DNA from: Candidatus Nanopelagicales bacterium
Lineage (GTDB): Bacteria; Actinomycetota; Actinomycetes; S36-B12
Assembly: GCA_018402075.1 (NCBI GenBank)
Contig: JAGYJP010000001.1
Coordinates: forward strand, 558,001 to 622,000
Length of the DNA: 64,000 nt
Direction: 5' to 3'
Positions 8,281 through 16,385 of this stretch are shown piece by piece. The notes below the pieces were generated by a model. That model was not told the DNA's origin, ran no database searches, and saw nothing but the letters and a program-made list of their open reading frames with translations. Positions within the stretch are counted from its first letter, which is position 1. Each line of letters starts with the position of its first letter. The translations under genes were made by a program, and so were the position numbers.

Positions 8281-9639
8281 ATGTGGGGTACCTCACCTTT
8301 ATGCTCCACTCGTGAGCAAGGAAAGCCCCCGCCGGTGACAACCCCACCGTTGCCGATTTCACCCGGCTCAAGCAGGATTAGACGGGCGCGCATTGCCACG
8401 ATCTTCCTATTCTTCGCAAATGGCATTGCCCTCAGTGCATTAACTCCACGCTTGGCTGACCTTCAAGGACAGCTATCCATGAGTGATATCACCCTGGGTT
8501 TGGTGTTGAGTGCGGGAGCCGCCGGAGGACTCTTTTTCGGTCCATTCGCCGCGATCGGCATCAAAAGGCTCGGCAGCGGCCCCTTTGCAATGTATTCATT
8601 GCTTGTCATGCTTCCCCTACTGCCACTGGTAGGAATTGCACCAACAGCCGCAACGCTGGCAGTGGTCATGTTCGCGATAGGTGCCGTCGACTCAGTCTTG
8701 GATGCGTCCCAAAATGCCCACGGCCTTGAAGTTCAACGGATTTATAAAAGATCCATCATCAATAACATGCATGCTTTTTGGGCATTAGGTACCGTCGCCG
8801 GCGCACTCGTGGGAGCGTTAACACTTGCGCTGAATGTGTCATTGGGCTGGACCCTGCTGGGAGTTTCGATCGCCGGAATCATCGGGACACTGATCACATT
8901 TAGATGGGTGTTGCCACGAAGTTGGGTGCCTCCCGACGATCAAGGAAATGTGATGCCCGCTTCAGAATCCACATTCGAGCCCCAGATTGCTGCAGAGATC
9001 TCAGCAGACCACCTCTCTGGCATCGATCCGTCTTCAATCGCGCCGTCTTCAATTAACCCAGAGCCTCGATTCCCGATATGGAAACTATCCGGCCCAACCA
9101 TGCTTCCCCTCCTTGCGCTGGGTTTATTTGTTCTCCTTGCCGTTGTCGTAGAAGATGTCCCCCAACGTTGGAGTTCCATTTACTTGACGGATATTGGCAT
9201 GGCAGCAAATAGCGTTGGTTTTGGAGTGGTGGCCTTCACCATTTCGCTCACAATAGGACGGTTCTTGGGTGACTCATTCGTGAATCGATTCGGTGAAAGA
9301 CGAGTTGCTCAAGTAAGTATGTCCATCGTTGCCATCGTTCTCGCGGCATCACTATTTGCCGGCGACGGCATTGGATTTATTGCCGCATGCGCTGTGGTCG
9401 GCTTTGGCGTCGCGACTTTATTCCCTGCAGCAATGCATGCAGCTACTTACATACCAGGCATTAGTCCTGGTAACGCAATCACCGCAGTGAGTTGGATGTC
9501 ACGAGCAGGGTTTGTATTCGCACCGATTCTTGTGGGAATCATCTCCGAAAATCTTGGAGTGCAATGGGGAATTGGAATTGCAGTAGTTGCCGCACTTCTC
9601 ATTATTCCGCTGGCTCGTTTCTTGCGGAGTGACCACTAG
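8281..9639 (+). CDS. MFS transporter, YbjJ-like
   Basis: About 452 residues with 12 predicted membrane segments in two halves joined by a hydrophilic loop (near 9000) rich in S, P and D. The block SVLDASQNAHGLEVQR followed by NNMHAFWALGTVAGALVG resembles the YbjJ/FucP-like branch of the major facilitator superfamily, and GRFLGDSFVNRFGERRV is the second-half MFS loop motif. Substrate unknown. ATG 8281 is chosen on the -10 spacing; GTG 8335 with AGGAAAG upstream would shorten the N-terminus by 18 residues and is a fair alternative. Confidence 0.8.
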   Translation: MWGTSPLCSTREQGKPPPVTTPPLPISPGSSRIRRARIATIFLFFANGIALSALTPRLADLQGQLSMSDITLGLVLSAGAAGGLFFGPFAAIGIKRLGSGPFAMYSLLVMLPLLPLVGIAPTAATLAVVMFAIGAVDSVLDASQNAHGLEVQRIYKRSIINNMHAFWALGTVAGALVGALTLALNVSLGWTLLGVSIAGIIGTLITFRWVLPRSWVPPDDQGNVMPASESTFEPQIAAEISADHLSGIDPSSIAPSSINPEPRFPIWKLSGPTMLPLLALGLFVLLAVVVEDVPQRWSSIYLTDIGMAANSVGFGVVAFTISLTIGRFLGDSFVNRFGERRVAQVSMSIVAIVLAASLFAGDGIGFIAACAVVGFGVATLFPAAMHAATYIPGISPGNAITAVSWMSRAGFVFAPILVGIISENLGVQWGIGIAVVAALLIIPLARFLRSDH

Positions 9640-9652
9640 TCGCGTATGTAGT

Positions 9653-9669
9653 CCGATTAATTAAATCGG
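9653..9669. terminator. hairpin between convergent MFS and EamA genes
   Basis: CCGATT-AATTA-AATCGG is a perfect 6-bp stem with an AT-rich loop, just past the MFS stop and overlapping the stop of the EamA gene from the other side. It is well placed as a two-way terminator, though no long T-run follows. Confidence 0.45.
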
Positions 9670-10596
9670 TGACGACTCCAACGGCTCTTTTATTTGAGAG
9701 CTTGATCGGATCACAATGACGATGCCCAGTAAAATTAACGCGGCCGCCGGATAAATTGCAATGGGAGGGGTCTGTCCAAGCCACACGGCAGCAACAATTG
9801 CCGCTCCAGGCATTTCCAATAAAATCGTGAGTGACACGAAAGTGGCAGATGAATTCTTCAACACCTTATTCATGAGTGTGTGGCCCAAGAGTTGGGCTCC
9901 AAGTGTGATCGCCAGAATCATGAGCCACGCTTCCGCACCGAACCCCACAAGATCCTGTTGAAATATTGCCAGAATGGGAAGTACGGTCAGTGCTGCAACC
10001 CCATAAAGAAGAAAGGTCATGGTCGAGGTCGACACTGTTTGTCGAACTCTTTCGCCCACCGACACATAGGCCGCCGCAAATACTGCACCAGCGAGTGCCA
10101 GTAAATCACCGATTAGATGTCTGGAATCCAATCTGACATCCACCCCGGTCAGGAAAATTACACCAGCTAATGCAATGAAGATTCCGACCCAAGCCGCGGG
10201 TGCAATCCGAATACCGCGAGCTCTGGCAATGAATGCTGCCCAGATCGGTTGGGTGGCCACCAATGCCGTCGATGCCGCGACCGACGTAAATGCCAGCGAT
10301 GGAATCCACGTGGCAAAGTGCAATCCGAGAAATATTCCGGCGATTCCAATCAGTTTAAGTTCGCGCTTGTTCAGAAGACCGAGGGAGTGACGGTTGCGCG
10401 CCAAAACCCACAACCCCGTCAGCCCACTGCCAATAAAGCACCGCCAAAAAGCAATAGCCAAAACGGGGGCCGCCGTAGCCGCAATAAAAGGACCGCTCAG
10501 GGCAATGAAGACAACCGCAACACCCAGTGCTAGCAAGTCACCAGCTGGCGGCGGGCGAAGTGAATCCATCGCATGAGGGGTGGACTGTTGCGACAT
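9661..10596 (-). CDS. EamA/DMT-family permease
   Basis: About 311 residues, ten hydrophobic segments arranged as two EamA repeats. The first repeat has LALGVAVVFIALSGPFIAA and FWRCFIGSGLTGLW; the second has LLALAGAVFAAAYVSVGERVR and ends in AALILLGIVIVIRS. These drug/metabolite permeases export amino acids, purines or toxic metabolites; substrate unknown. Start placed at ATG 10596; a later ATG at 10569 and a longer frame to 10683 exist, the latter overlapping the divergent MgtE-like gene. CAGGCT lies 6 bases before 10596, a weak -10. Confidence 0.8.
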   Translation of the reverse strand: MSQQSTPHAMDSLRPPPAGDLLALGVAVVFIALSGPFIAATAAPVLAIAFWRCFIGSGLTGLWVLARNRHSLGLLNKRELKLIGIAGIFLGLHFATWIPSLAFTSVAASTALVATQPIWAAFIARARGIRIAPAAWVGIFIALAGVIFLTGVDVRLDSRHLIGDLLALAGAVFAAAYVSVGERVRQTVSTSTMTFLLYGVAALTVLPILAIFQQDLVGFGAEAWLMILAITLGAQLLGHTLMNKVLKNSSATFVSLTILLEMPGAAIVAAVWLGQTPPIAIYPAAALILLGIVIVIRSSSQIKEPLESSPI

Positions 10597-10655
10597 ATGC
10601 GAAGCCTGCCGTAACGCGTCCGCGGCACTTCGCCGGGATACCGACTCTTTCGCGA

Positions 10656-10661
10656 TAGCCT
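10656..10661 (+). promoter_or_regulatory. leaderless -10 element of the MgtE-like gene
   Basis: TAGCCT, six bases, then GTG at 10668. Confidence 0.6.
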
Positions 10662-10667
10662 TCACAT

Positions 10668-11900
10668 GTGAGCACACATGCACGCGTCTTCCTGGCCCAC
10701 CTCAATGGCCTGGGTGTGTTTGATCCCATGGGAGACCACATGGGCAAGGTGCGCGATGCCACCATGGTTCTTCGCGCCGGGTCTCACCCACCTCGCCTCA
10801 CCGGCCTGGTTATTGAAGTACCACCCCGCCGCCGCATTTTCATCCCCATGACAAAAGTGACCGCAATTGACTCGGGTCAAATAATTGTCACCGGAATGGT
10901 AAATCTGCGCCGCTTCGAGCAGCGACGAAACGAGACACTGGTCACCGCTGAACTTCTGGACCGATCAGTGAAACTTATTGGCACCGACGAGCCCGTCACA
11001 ATCGAAGATATCGGGGTAGAGCAAACCGCCAATCGCGAATGGCTTGTGGAAAAATTATTTGTTCGCCGCGCTCCGACTGGATTTCGACGACGCAGTGAGA
11101 AAATGATCGTGGATTGGAATTCCGTGACGGGTCTGTCACTTCCTAATCAGGATCAGCCCGCCGAGCAACTACTGGCCACCATGGACTCCCTGCGTCCAGC
11201 CGACGTCGCAGCGATGCTGCACGAACTTTCTCCCAAGCGCCGTCTGGAAATTGCACGAGAACTTGATGACCAAAGATTGGCCGATGTCCTAGAAGAACTC
11301 CCCGACCAAGATCAAATTGAAATATTGCAAACACTCGAAGCTGAACGCGCTGCCGATGTCCTAGAAGAAATGGATCCTGACGACGCCGCAGACCTTATTT
11401 CCGAATTACCACCTGAGCGGGCCGAGGATCTTCTCGAACGAATGGAGCCTGACGAAGCTGAAGATATTCGTCGGCTTCTAACCTACGACGACTTTTCTGC
11501 AGGCGGCATGATGACCAGCGAGCCAATTGTGATGGCTCCGGATGAAACCGTGGCCGATGCACTCGCCAGAATTCGTAATCCTGAACTCTCACCCGCGTTG
11601 GCTTCACAGGTATATGTATGCCGCACCCCGACCGAAACACCCACGGGTAAGTATCTCGGCGTGTGCCACTTTCAGCGCCTTTTGCGGGAACCGCCATCAT
11701 CACTTGTGTCATCGATCATTGATACATCTATTGAACCAATGCGACCAGACACTCCTCTTTCCGATCTGACCCGAAGTTTTGCCGCCTACAACCTGGTGGC
11801 GCTTCCCGTTGTCGACGAAAGTGGCTCGCTTGTCGGTGCAGTAACTTTCGATGACCTAGTGGATCACATGCTCCCGGAAGATTGGCGCGAAAATGCCTGA
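10668..11900 (+). CDS. PRC-barrel / MgtE N-domain / CBS protein without a channel (Rv1232c-like)
   Basis: 410-residue soluble protein. Residues about 1-150 look like two PRC-barrel-like beta domains, about 160-280 is the MgtE N-terminal superhelix with repeated acidic turns (DVLEELPDQDQIEILQTLE, DVLEEMDPDDAADL), and about 285-400 is a CBS pair (MMTSEPIVMAPDETVADAL; LPVVDESGSLVGAVTFDDL). In true MgtE these domains sense Mg and gate the attached channel, but no transmembrane channel is present, so this is probably a sensor or regulator of a separate transporter. DUF1003 overlaps it by 8 bases, as in the mycobacterial pair. Confidence 0.85.
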   Translation: MSTHARVFLAHLNGLGVFDPMGDHMGKVRDATMVLRAGSHPPRLTGLVIEVPPRRRIFIPMTKVTAIDSGQIIVTGMVNLRRFEQRRNETLVTAELLDRSVKLIGTDEPVTIEDIGVEQTANREWLVEKLFVRRAPTGFRRRSEKMIVDWNSVTGLSLPNQDQPAEQLLATMDSLRPADVAAMLHELSPKRRLEIARELDDQRLADVLEELPDQDQIEILQTLEAERAADVLEEMDPDDAADLISELPPERAEDLLERMEPDEAEDIRRLLTYDDFSAGGMMTSEPIVMAPDETVADALARIRNPELSPALASQVYVCRTPTETPTGKYLGVCHFQRLLREPPSSLVSSIIDTSIEPMRPDTPLSDLTRSFAAYNLVALPVVDESGSLVGAVTFDDLVDHMLPEDWRENA

Positions 11901-12441
11901 CTCCGCATCCAGGAAACAACGCACACCTCGAATCGATCAACCCTTGGATCGAGGGCGCAGACCAAATTACGACCCTGAAAAATTTGGTCGCCTGTCTGAA
12001 CGCGTTGCCCGACACATTGGGTCATGGATCTTCATTGCCTGGATGACCGTCATTGTTGTTGCATGGGTCAGTTGGAATATATTCGCGCCCGAACAGTGGA
12101 AACCAGATGCTTATCCATTTATTTTCCTCACTCTGCTTTTATCCTTACAGGCCTCTTATGCCGCACCTCTGATTCTTTTGGCACAAAACCGGCAGATGGA
12201 CAGAGACCGGGTGCAATTCCAGGAAGATCGCAGTCGTAATGAACGTATTTTGGCTGATAGCGACTACTTGGCCCGCGAGATTTCAGACTTGCGGGGTGCA
12301 ATGGGTGAAGTTGCAACTCGAGATTTCTTGCGCGGTGAATTACGCGATCTCCTTGAAGAGATTAATGATCGGCTGACCCGCATTGAAGAAAGCTCAGAGC
12401 CGCAGGGTGACGCGGGTGCCGAGGAGACTGACGCCCGATAG
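11893..12441 (+). CDS. DUF1003 family membrane protein
   Basis: 182 residues. Two transmembrane helices (about 45-65 and 80-100) with the family signature WIFIAWMTVIVVAW and PFIFLTLLLSLQASYAAPLILLAQNRQ, then a charged helical tail (RDRVQFQEDRSRNERILAD) and an acidic C-terminus. Function unknown; the constant pairing with MgtE N-domain proteins suggests a role in divalent ion handling. Its start overlaps the upstream gene by 8 bases, implying coupled translation. Its TAG stop (12439-12441) is also the first half of the -10 hexamer of mrp. Confidence 0.85.
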   Translation: MPDSASRKQRTPRIDQPLDRGRRPNYDPEKFGRLSERVARHIGSWIFIAWMTVIVVAWVSWNIFAPEQWKPDAYPFIFLTLLLSLQASYAAPLILLAQNRQMDRDRVQFQEDRSRNERILADSDYLAREISDLRGAMGEVATRDFLRGELRDLLEEINDRLTRIEESSEPQGDAGAEETDAR

Positions 12442-12444
12442 CAT
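12439..12444 (+). promoter_or_regulatory. leaderless -10 element of mrp, sharing the DUF1003 stop codon
   Basis: TAGCAT, six bases, then ATG at 12451. The first three bases are the stop codon of the DUF1003 gene. Confidence 0.55.
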
Positions 12445-12450
12445 CGGGAC

Positions 12451-13620
12451 ATGGCATTCTCTCGTTCTTCATCATCTGACTCTTCCGTCTCTCCGGAAGA
12501 AGTCAACGCCGCACTCGCTACCGTCAATGATCCGGAAATCAACAGACCCATTACAGAAATCGGCATGGTCAAAGGCGTTGATATTCGAAAGGGTGGCGTC
12601 GTAGAGGTAGGCATCTTTCTGACCGTCTCGGGCTGCCCCATGAAATCCACCATCATTGATCGAGTGACTGACGCAGTCATGAAAGTTTCAGGGGTCACCA
12701 AAGTCAGCGTGGAACTGGATGTCATGAACGATGAACAACGAGCCAATATGAAACAGATTCTCCGCGGTGGTCGACCCGATAAAGAGAATCCATTCACCAA
12801 AGCTGGCTCGCTCACCAAAATTTACGCAATCGCGTCGGGCAAGGGCGGGGTCGGAAAGTCATCAGTAACTGCCAACTTGGCAGTGTCCCTCGCACAAAAA
12901 GGTTTCTCCGTTGGTCTTCTTGACGCCGACGTCTACGGACACTCCATCCCACGAATCCTTAACGCCATGGCACCGCCCACCATGGTGGAAGGATTGATCA
13001 TGCCCCCCCAGGGATATGGCGTTCGCGTGATTTCAATGCTGCCATTTAAGCCTGGCGGCATTGAGCAACCCGTGGCTTTCCGTGGGCCAATGCTGCACCG
13101 AGCCTTGGAGCAATTCCTGTCTGATGTGTGGTGGGGGGATTTGGATTACCTGTTGCTGGATCTTCCTCCCGGTACGGGCGATATCGCCATGTCGACTGCC
13201 CAACTTCTGCCGCATGCTGAGATCGTGGTGGTAACCACACCGCAACTCGGTGCGGCCGATGTCGCGATTCGTGCCGGAACCCTTGCAATCCAGACTCATC
13301 AGAAGGTTTCCGGTGTCATTGAAAACATGAGTGGATTCCCTTGTCCGCACTGCGGCGAACCACTGGATCTTTTTGGAGCAGGTGGTGGTCAACTCGTTGC
13401 AGATGGACTTAGTAAGGCCTTTGGGTCCGAAATCCCCCTGCTAGGAAGGATCCCCTTTGATGTTCGTCTGCGAGAAGGTGGCGACAGCGGAGAACCACTC
13501 GTACTCGCGTTCCCTGATTCGCCTGCAGGTGCGGAAATTATTTCGATTGCAAATGCACTGGCAACCAAGCCGCGTGGACTCGCCGGAATGTCACTGAATA
13601 TTTCCCCAGCCGGACGCTAA
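12451..13620 (+). CDS. mrp: Mrp/ApbC Fe-S cluster carrier P-loop ATPase
   Basis: 389-residue cytosolic ATPase that carries and delivers iron-sulfur clusters. Residues 12-90 are the MIP18/DUF59 domain (with GCPMKS); the ParA/MinD-like domain has the deviant Walker A SGKGGVGKSS (129-138), LLDADVYGHSIPR, and LLLDLPPGTGD. The cluster-binding CxxC is C298-C301 (FPCPHCG). It can be co-transcribed with MgtE-like/DUF1003 but also has its own -10. It ends facing tatB, with a hairpin between. Confidence 0.96.
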   Translation: MAFSRSSSSDSSVSPEEVNAALATVNDPEINRPITEIGMVKGVDIRKGGVVEVGIFLTVSGCPMKSTIIDRVTDAVMKVSGVTKVSVELDVMNDEQRANMKQILRGGRPDKENPFTKAGSLTKIYAIASGKGGVGKSSVTANLAVSLAQKGFSVGLLDADVYGHSIPRILNAMAPPTMVEGLIMPPQGYGVRVISMLPFKPGGIEQPVAFRGPMLHRALEQFLSDVWWGDLDYLLLDLPPGTGDIAMSTAQLLPHAEIVVVTTPQLGAADVAIRAGTLAIQTHQKVSGVIENMSGFPCPHCGEPLDLFGAGGGQLVADGLSKAFGSEIPLLGRIPFDVRLREGGDSGEPLVLAFPDSPAGAEIISIANALATKPRGLAGMSLNISPAGR

Positions 13621-13628
13621 GACAGGCG

Positions 13629-13656
13629 CACACAATTCTGTTATCGCTTTTGTGTG
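13629..13656. terminator. possible two-way terminator between mrp and tatB
   Basis: CACACAA (13629-13635) and TTGTGTG (13650-13656) can pair across a 14-base loop in the short gap between the convergent genes. The loop is long and only a short T-run is present. Confidence 0.35.
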
Positions 13657-13662
13657 AATGAT

Positions 13663-13983
13663 TTACGTGGCATCAGGATCAAAAGCTGGTGGCTTCTTTT
13701 TTTCTGAAGAATTTGATGGTGATTCGTCAGGGTCTTCAGAAAATAGCGACGACGCAAGTTTGCGAGGGTGATAATCACCCAGACTCTTCACCGAGTCGAT
13801 GGTGTCTTTGAGATCAACACCTGCGGAATCAGCGAGATCCTTGCGGGCAGTGACAGCCATTCCTCGAATCTGTTTGAACCACTTAGAGGCATCCGCCGCC
13901 GCACGTGGCAACTTTTCGGGACCGAATACCAGTAACCCAATTACCCCGAGGGCAATGAGCTCACCGATGCCGATATCGAACAC
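13663..13983 (-). CDS. tatB: Sec-independent translocase subunit TatB
   Basis: 106 residues: one N-terminal transmembrane helix (MFDIGIGELIALGVIGLLVFGPEKLP), the Tat FGPEKLP hinge, an amphipathic helix, and a polar tail with SNSSEKKKP. TatB forms the Tat receptor with TatC for folded proteins carrying twin-arginine signals. The adjacency to htrA is conserved in mycobacteria (Rv1223-Rv1224). GTG start at 13983 with TAGCCT 6 bases upstream, so it can be transcribed apart from htrA. tatA and tatC are not in the window. Confidence 0.93.
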   Translation of the reverse strand: MFDIGIGELIALGVIGLLVFGPEKLPRAAADASKWFKQIRGMAVTARKDLADSAGVDLKDTIDSVKSLGDYHPRKLASSLFSEDPDESPSNSSEKKKPPAFDPDAT

Positions 13984-13989
13984 GCCCCT

Positions 13990-13995
13990 AGGCTA
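13990..13995 (-). promoter_or_regulatory. leaderless -10 element of tatB
   Basis: TAGCCT, six bases, then GTG (13983) on the minus strand. Confidence 0.6.
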
Positions 13996-14031
13996 CGCCC
14001 GAATATAACTCTTTGTGGATTTGGTGCCAGA

Positions 14032-15225
14032 TCAACCGATATTGGTAGATGATCCCAGCACCAAAGTGACATTTTGCCCCCGACCATTGCGCTCAATCGC
14101 AACTTGGACGCTCTCCCCTGGGGCATAGCTGCGAATCGCGACCACGAGTTCCGTGGAGTCGGCCACCTGCCGTCCATTAAGTGACGTGATGACATCGCCC
14201 ACGCGAATGCCCGCCGCTTCTGCTGGGCCACCGGGGGTCAATTCACCCACTTCAGCACCTTCACCTGCAAATGCTGTGTTCAGGACAACTCCGATGATTG
14301 GAGTATTGGATTCACCTGTCGCAATGATTTCCTCGGCAATTCTTTTGGCACTATTGATTGGAATGGCAAAGCCCAATCCGATTGAGCCCACTTCCGCATT
14401 TGCTGACCCGGCAAGGGTGGCGATTGCTGAATTCACTCCGATCACTCGCCCCGCTGCGTCCAGCAAGGGTCCACCCGAGTTTCCGGGATTAATCGCGGCA
14501 TCGGTTTGAACGGCATTGATGAAGGCAAGATCACCTCTGCCACCTGCAGTCACAGGTCGATCCAACGAACTAATGATCCCTGATGTGACGGTGCCATTAA
14601 GACCTAATGGAGCCCCGATGGCAATAACTAACTCCCCCACCCGAACTTGATCGGAGTTGCCGAGCACCGCGGTCGGTAGGCCGTTCTTTTCAACCTTAAG
14701 AACTGCCAGATCATAAGAAGTGTTTCTTCCAACGATCGTGGCAGATGTCTTGTCTCCATTATCAAACACGACGGTAAGTTTCCCGCCGTTTACCGCGGGG
14801 GCAGCAACGTGGTTATTTGTCAGGATGTAACCATCGGATTGAACAATGAATCCAGATCCACTCCCGGAATTATTACCTGCTTCAATCAAAATGGATACCA
14901 CACTGGGAAGAACCGATTCGGCAATGTCAGCAATGCTCGCCGATTCCTGACTGGCCGCTTCACTTACCTGCGGAAGATCCACTGTGCTGAGGCCACTTAC
15001 ATTTGGTGAGTCAATGCTCTGCCCCACAAGATAGCCACCGAGCCCTGCGACACCACCCACAACCAGAGCGGTGATGGCTGCCACGGAAATTGTGCCTAAT
15101 GGACTGAGGCCATTCTTTTTGCCCTGACCGGGTACAACCGCGGGAGGCGGCGAAGGAGGGGCCACAAAACTTGGGGGAACGATGGGCTGTGGAGACGGGG
15201 AGTCATTTCGTGGGATCTCCGTCAT
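14032..15225 (-). CDS. HtrA/DegP-like membrane-anchored serine protease with PDZ domain
   Basis: 397 residues. A proline-rich cytoplasmic N-terminus (about 1-40), one membrane anchor (about 44-68), a trypsin-like domain with the triad H139 (TNNHV), D172 (YDLAVLKV) and S250 (GNSGGPL), and a C-terminal PDZ domain (VGDVITSLNGRQV). It degrades or chaperones misfolded exported proteins outside the membrane. AAGGGG precedes the ATG. In mycobacteria sigE and rseA lie directly upstream; here they are absent and the gene faces a methyltransferase gene across an inverted-repeat promoter region. Confidence 0.94.
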   Translation of the reverse strand: MTEIPRNDSPSPQPIVPPSFVAPPSPPPAVVPGQGKKNGLSPLGTISVAAITALVVGGVAGLGGYLVGQSIDSPNVSGLSTVDLPQVSEAASQESASIADIAESVLPSVVSILIEAGNNSGSGSGFIVQSDGYILTNNHVAAPAVNGGKLTVVFDNGDKTSATIVGRNTSYDLAVLKVEKNGLPTAVLGNSDQVRVGELVIAIGAPLGLNGTVTSGIISSLDRPVTAGGRGDLAFINAVQTDAAINPGNSGGPLLDAAGRVIGVNSAIATLAGSANAEVGSIGLGFAIPINSAKRIAEEIIATGESNTPIIGVVLNTAFAGEGAEVGELTPGGPAEAAGIRVGDVITSLNGRQVADSTELVVAIRSYAPGESVQVAIERNGRGQNVTLVLGSSTNIG

Positions 15226-15315
15226 GGCTTGCCCCTTCGCGGCGGGTGGCGGATTGATCGAGGTTAATCAGCCCTCGAAGTTTCCCCCTGTGGGGACAAT
15301 GCTCACCAGTACCCC

Positions 15316-15345
15316 TAAGCCTATCCGGTCACACCAGTAGGCTTA
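15316..15345. promoter_or_regulatory. inverted repeat carrying divergent -10 elements for htrA and the methyltransferase
   Basis: TAAGCCTA (15316-15323), a 14-base spacer, and TAGGCTTA (15338-15345) form perfect 8-bp arms. Each arm read outward is TAGGCT, the hexamer found before other genes here, so the repeat may be two back-to-back promoters. It could also be an operator. Leaders would be about 60-90 bases, and both genes have their own ribosome sites. Confidence 0.5.
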
Positions 15346-15411
15346 CATGAGAGAACATTTAGTCACCAGCAGCATGATTTTTCCATCGAACGTGTGATTA
15401 GGAGCGCCACA

Positions 15412-16068
15412 ATGGGAGCGACCATCGACTCAACAGTGATCACCTACGCCGAGGATTTTCTCGATGACCTTGATCGCGAGCAGCCAAGCCTGATGCGGGC
15501 AGCCCATGACCGCGCCCAAGATCTTGGAATTGGCAGCCTCAGTAATCAAAGTTCCTCGCTATTGGAGTTGCTTGCCGCATCGATTCAGGCCCAAGCTGTG
15601 ATCGAAGTGGGCACCGGTGTGGGAGTTTCCGGAGCCGCAATCCTTGCCGGCATGACACCGGGTGGCGTCCTCACCAGCATTGATTTGGAAGCTGAATATC
15701 AACGTTATGCCCGGGAGCTTTTTGAGTCCCTCGGATATTCGCACCAACGCACTCGACTTATCGCCGGTCGAGCCCTCGATGTTCTTCCACGGTTCTCCGA
15801 TGGCGCTTACGACATGGTCGTGGTGGATTCCGACCCCTCGGAATTTCCCGCGATCCTTCATCAGGCCAGGCGTCTGCTGCGCATTGGTGGCCTCGTGGTT
15901 TTTAATTCGGTTTTTGACTCAGGAATGGCAGACCCGTCGGTTCGAGATTATGAGGCAACGGCGGTACGCGACTGTGCCACCACTCTTCGAAATGACGATG
16001 ACTGGTTGCCGGCCCTATTGACCGTAGGTCACGGGATGCTGCTGGGATCCTTGCGCTCTCGAAATTGA
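15412..16068 (+). CDS. SAM-dependent O-methyltransferase (Rv1220c-like)
   Basis: 218 residues with a class I methyltransferase fold: SAM motif VIEVGTGVGVSGAAIL, acidic ribose-binding SIDLEAEY, and MVVVDSDPSEF. It belongs to the bacterial catechol/caffeoyl-CoA O-methyltransferase-like group; substrate unknown. Start at ATG 15412 with AGGAG 7 bases upstream, rejecting an in-frame upstream codon at 15394. In mycobacteria the homologue adjoins sigE; here it directly faces htrA. Confidence 0.88.
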   Translation: MGATIDSTVITYAEDFLDDLDREQPSLMRAAHDRAQDLGIGSLSNQSSSLLELLAASIQAQAVIEVGTGVGVSGAAILAGMTPGGVLTSIDLEAEYQRYARELFESLGYSHQRTRLIAGRALDVLPRFSDGAYDMVVVDSDPSEFPAILHQARRLLRIGGLVVFNSVFDSGMADPSVRDYEATAVRDCATTLRNDDDWLPALLTVGHGMLLGSLRSRN

Positions 16069-16099
16069 AATAGCGCAAAAAGCACCCAAGGGTGATTAG

Positions 16100-16267
16100 C
16101 TAGGCGAAAACCTCAAGGAGTTTGGCTCCCAATTCTTTGGCTTCGTCGGCCTTTAGCTCAACGACTAAACGACCTCCGCCTTCCAGTGGAACGCGCATAA
16201 CGTAGCTGCGGCCTTCCTTGGTGACTTCCATTGGTCCGTCGCCGGTTCGCGGCTTCATCGCGGCCAT
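16100..16267 (-). CDS. DUF3117 family small protein (Rv1211-like)
   Basis: 55-residue protein: MAAMKPRTGDGPMEVTKEGR at the start, VMRVPLEGGGRLVVEL in the middle. This is the highly conserved actinobacterial DUF3117 family, of unknown function. I chose ATG 16267 (GGGAGGG upstream), which gives the usual length, over a longer frame to 16345. It lies between the methyltransferase (convergent) and the SRPBCC gene on the same strand. Confidence 0.9.
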   Translation of the reverse strand: MAAMKPRTGDGPMEVTKEGRSYVMRVPLEGGGRLVVELKADEAKELGAKLLEVFA

Positions 16268-16385
16268 ATAGCGTCCCTCCCAGCCCATTCGTGCGGCACC
16301 GTATGCGCCTTTCGCGCCTGCGCGCTGCCCTCCATTATTCCGCAACCGTTCAGCCCGCTAATCGCCACCCTATGTTTGCCGAAGG

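Noticed and set aside
7266..8426. Longer 386-residue version of the CoA-ester lyase
   Set aside because: The extra 65 residues have no family support and overlap the divergent MFS gene and its promoter.
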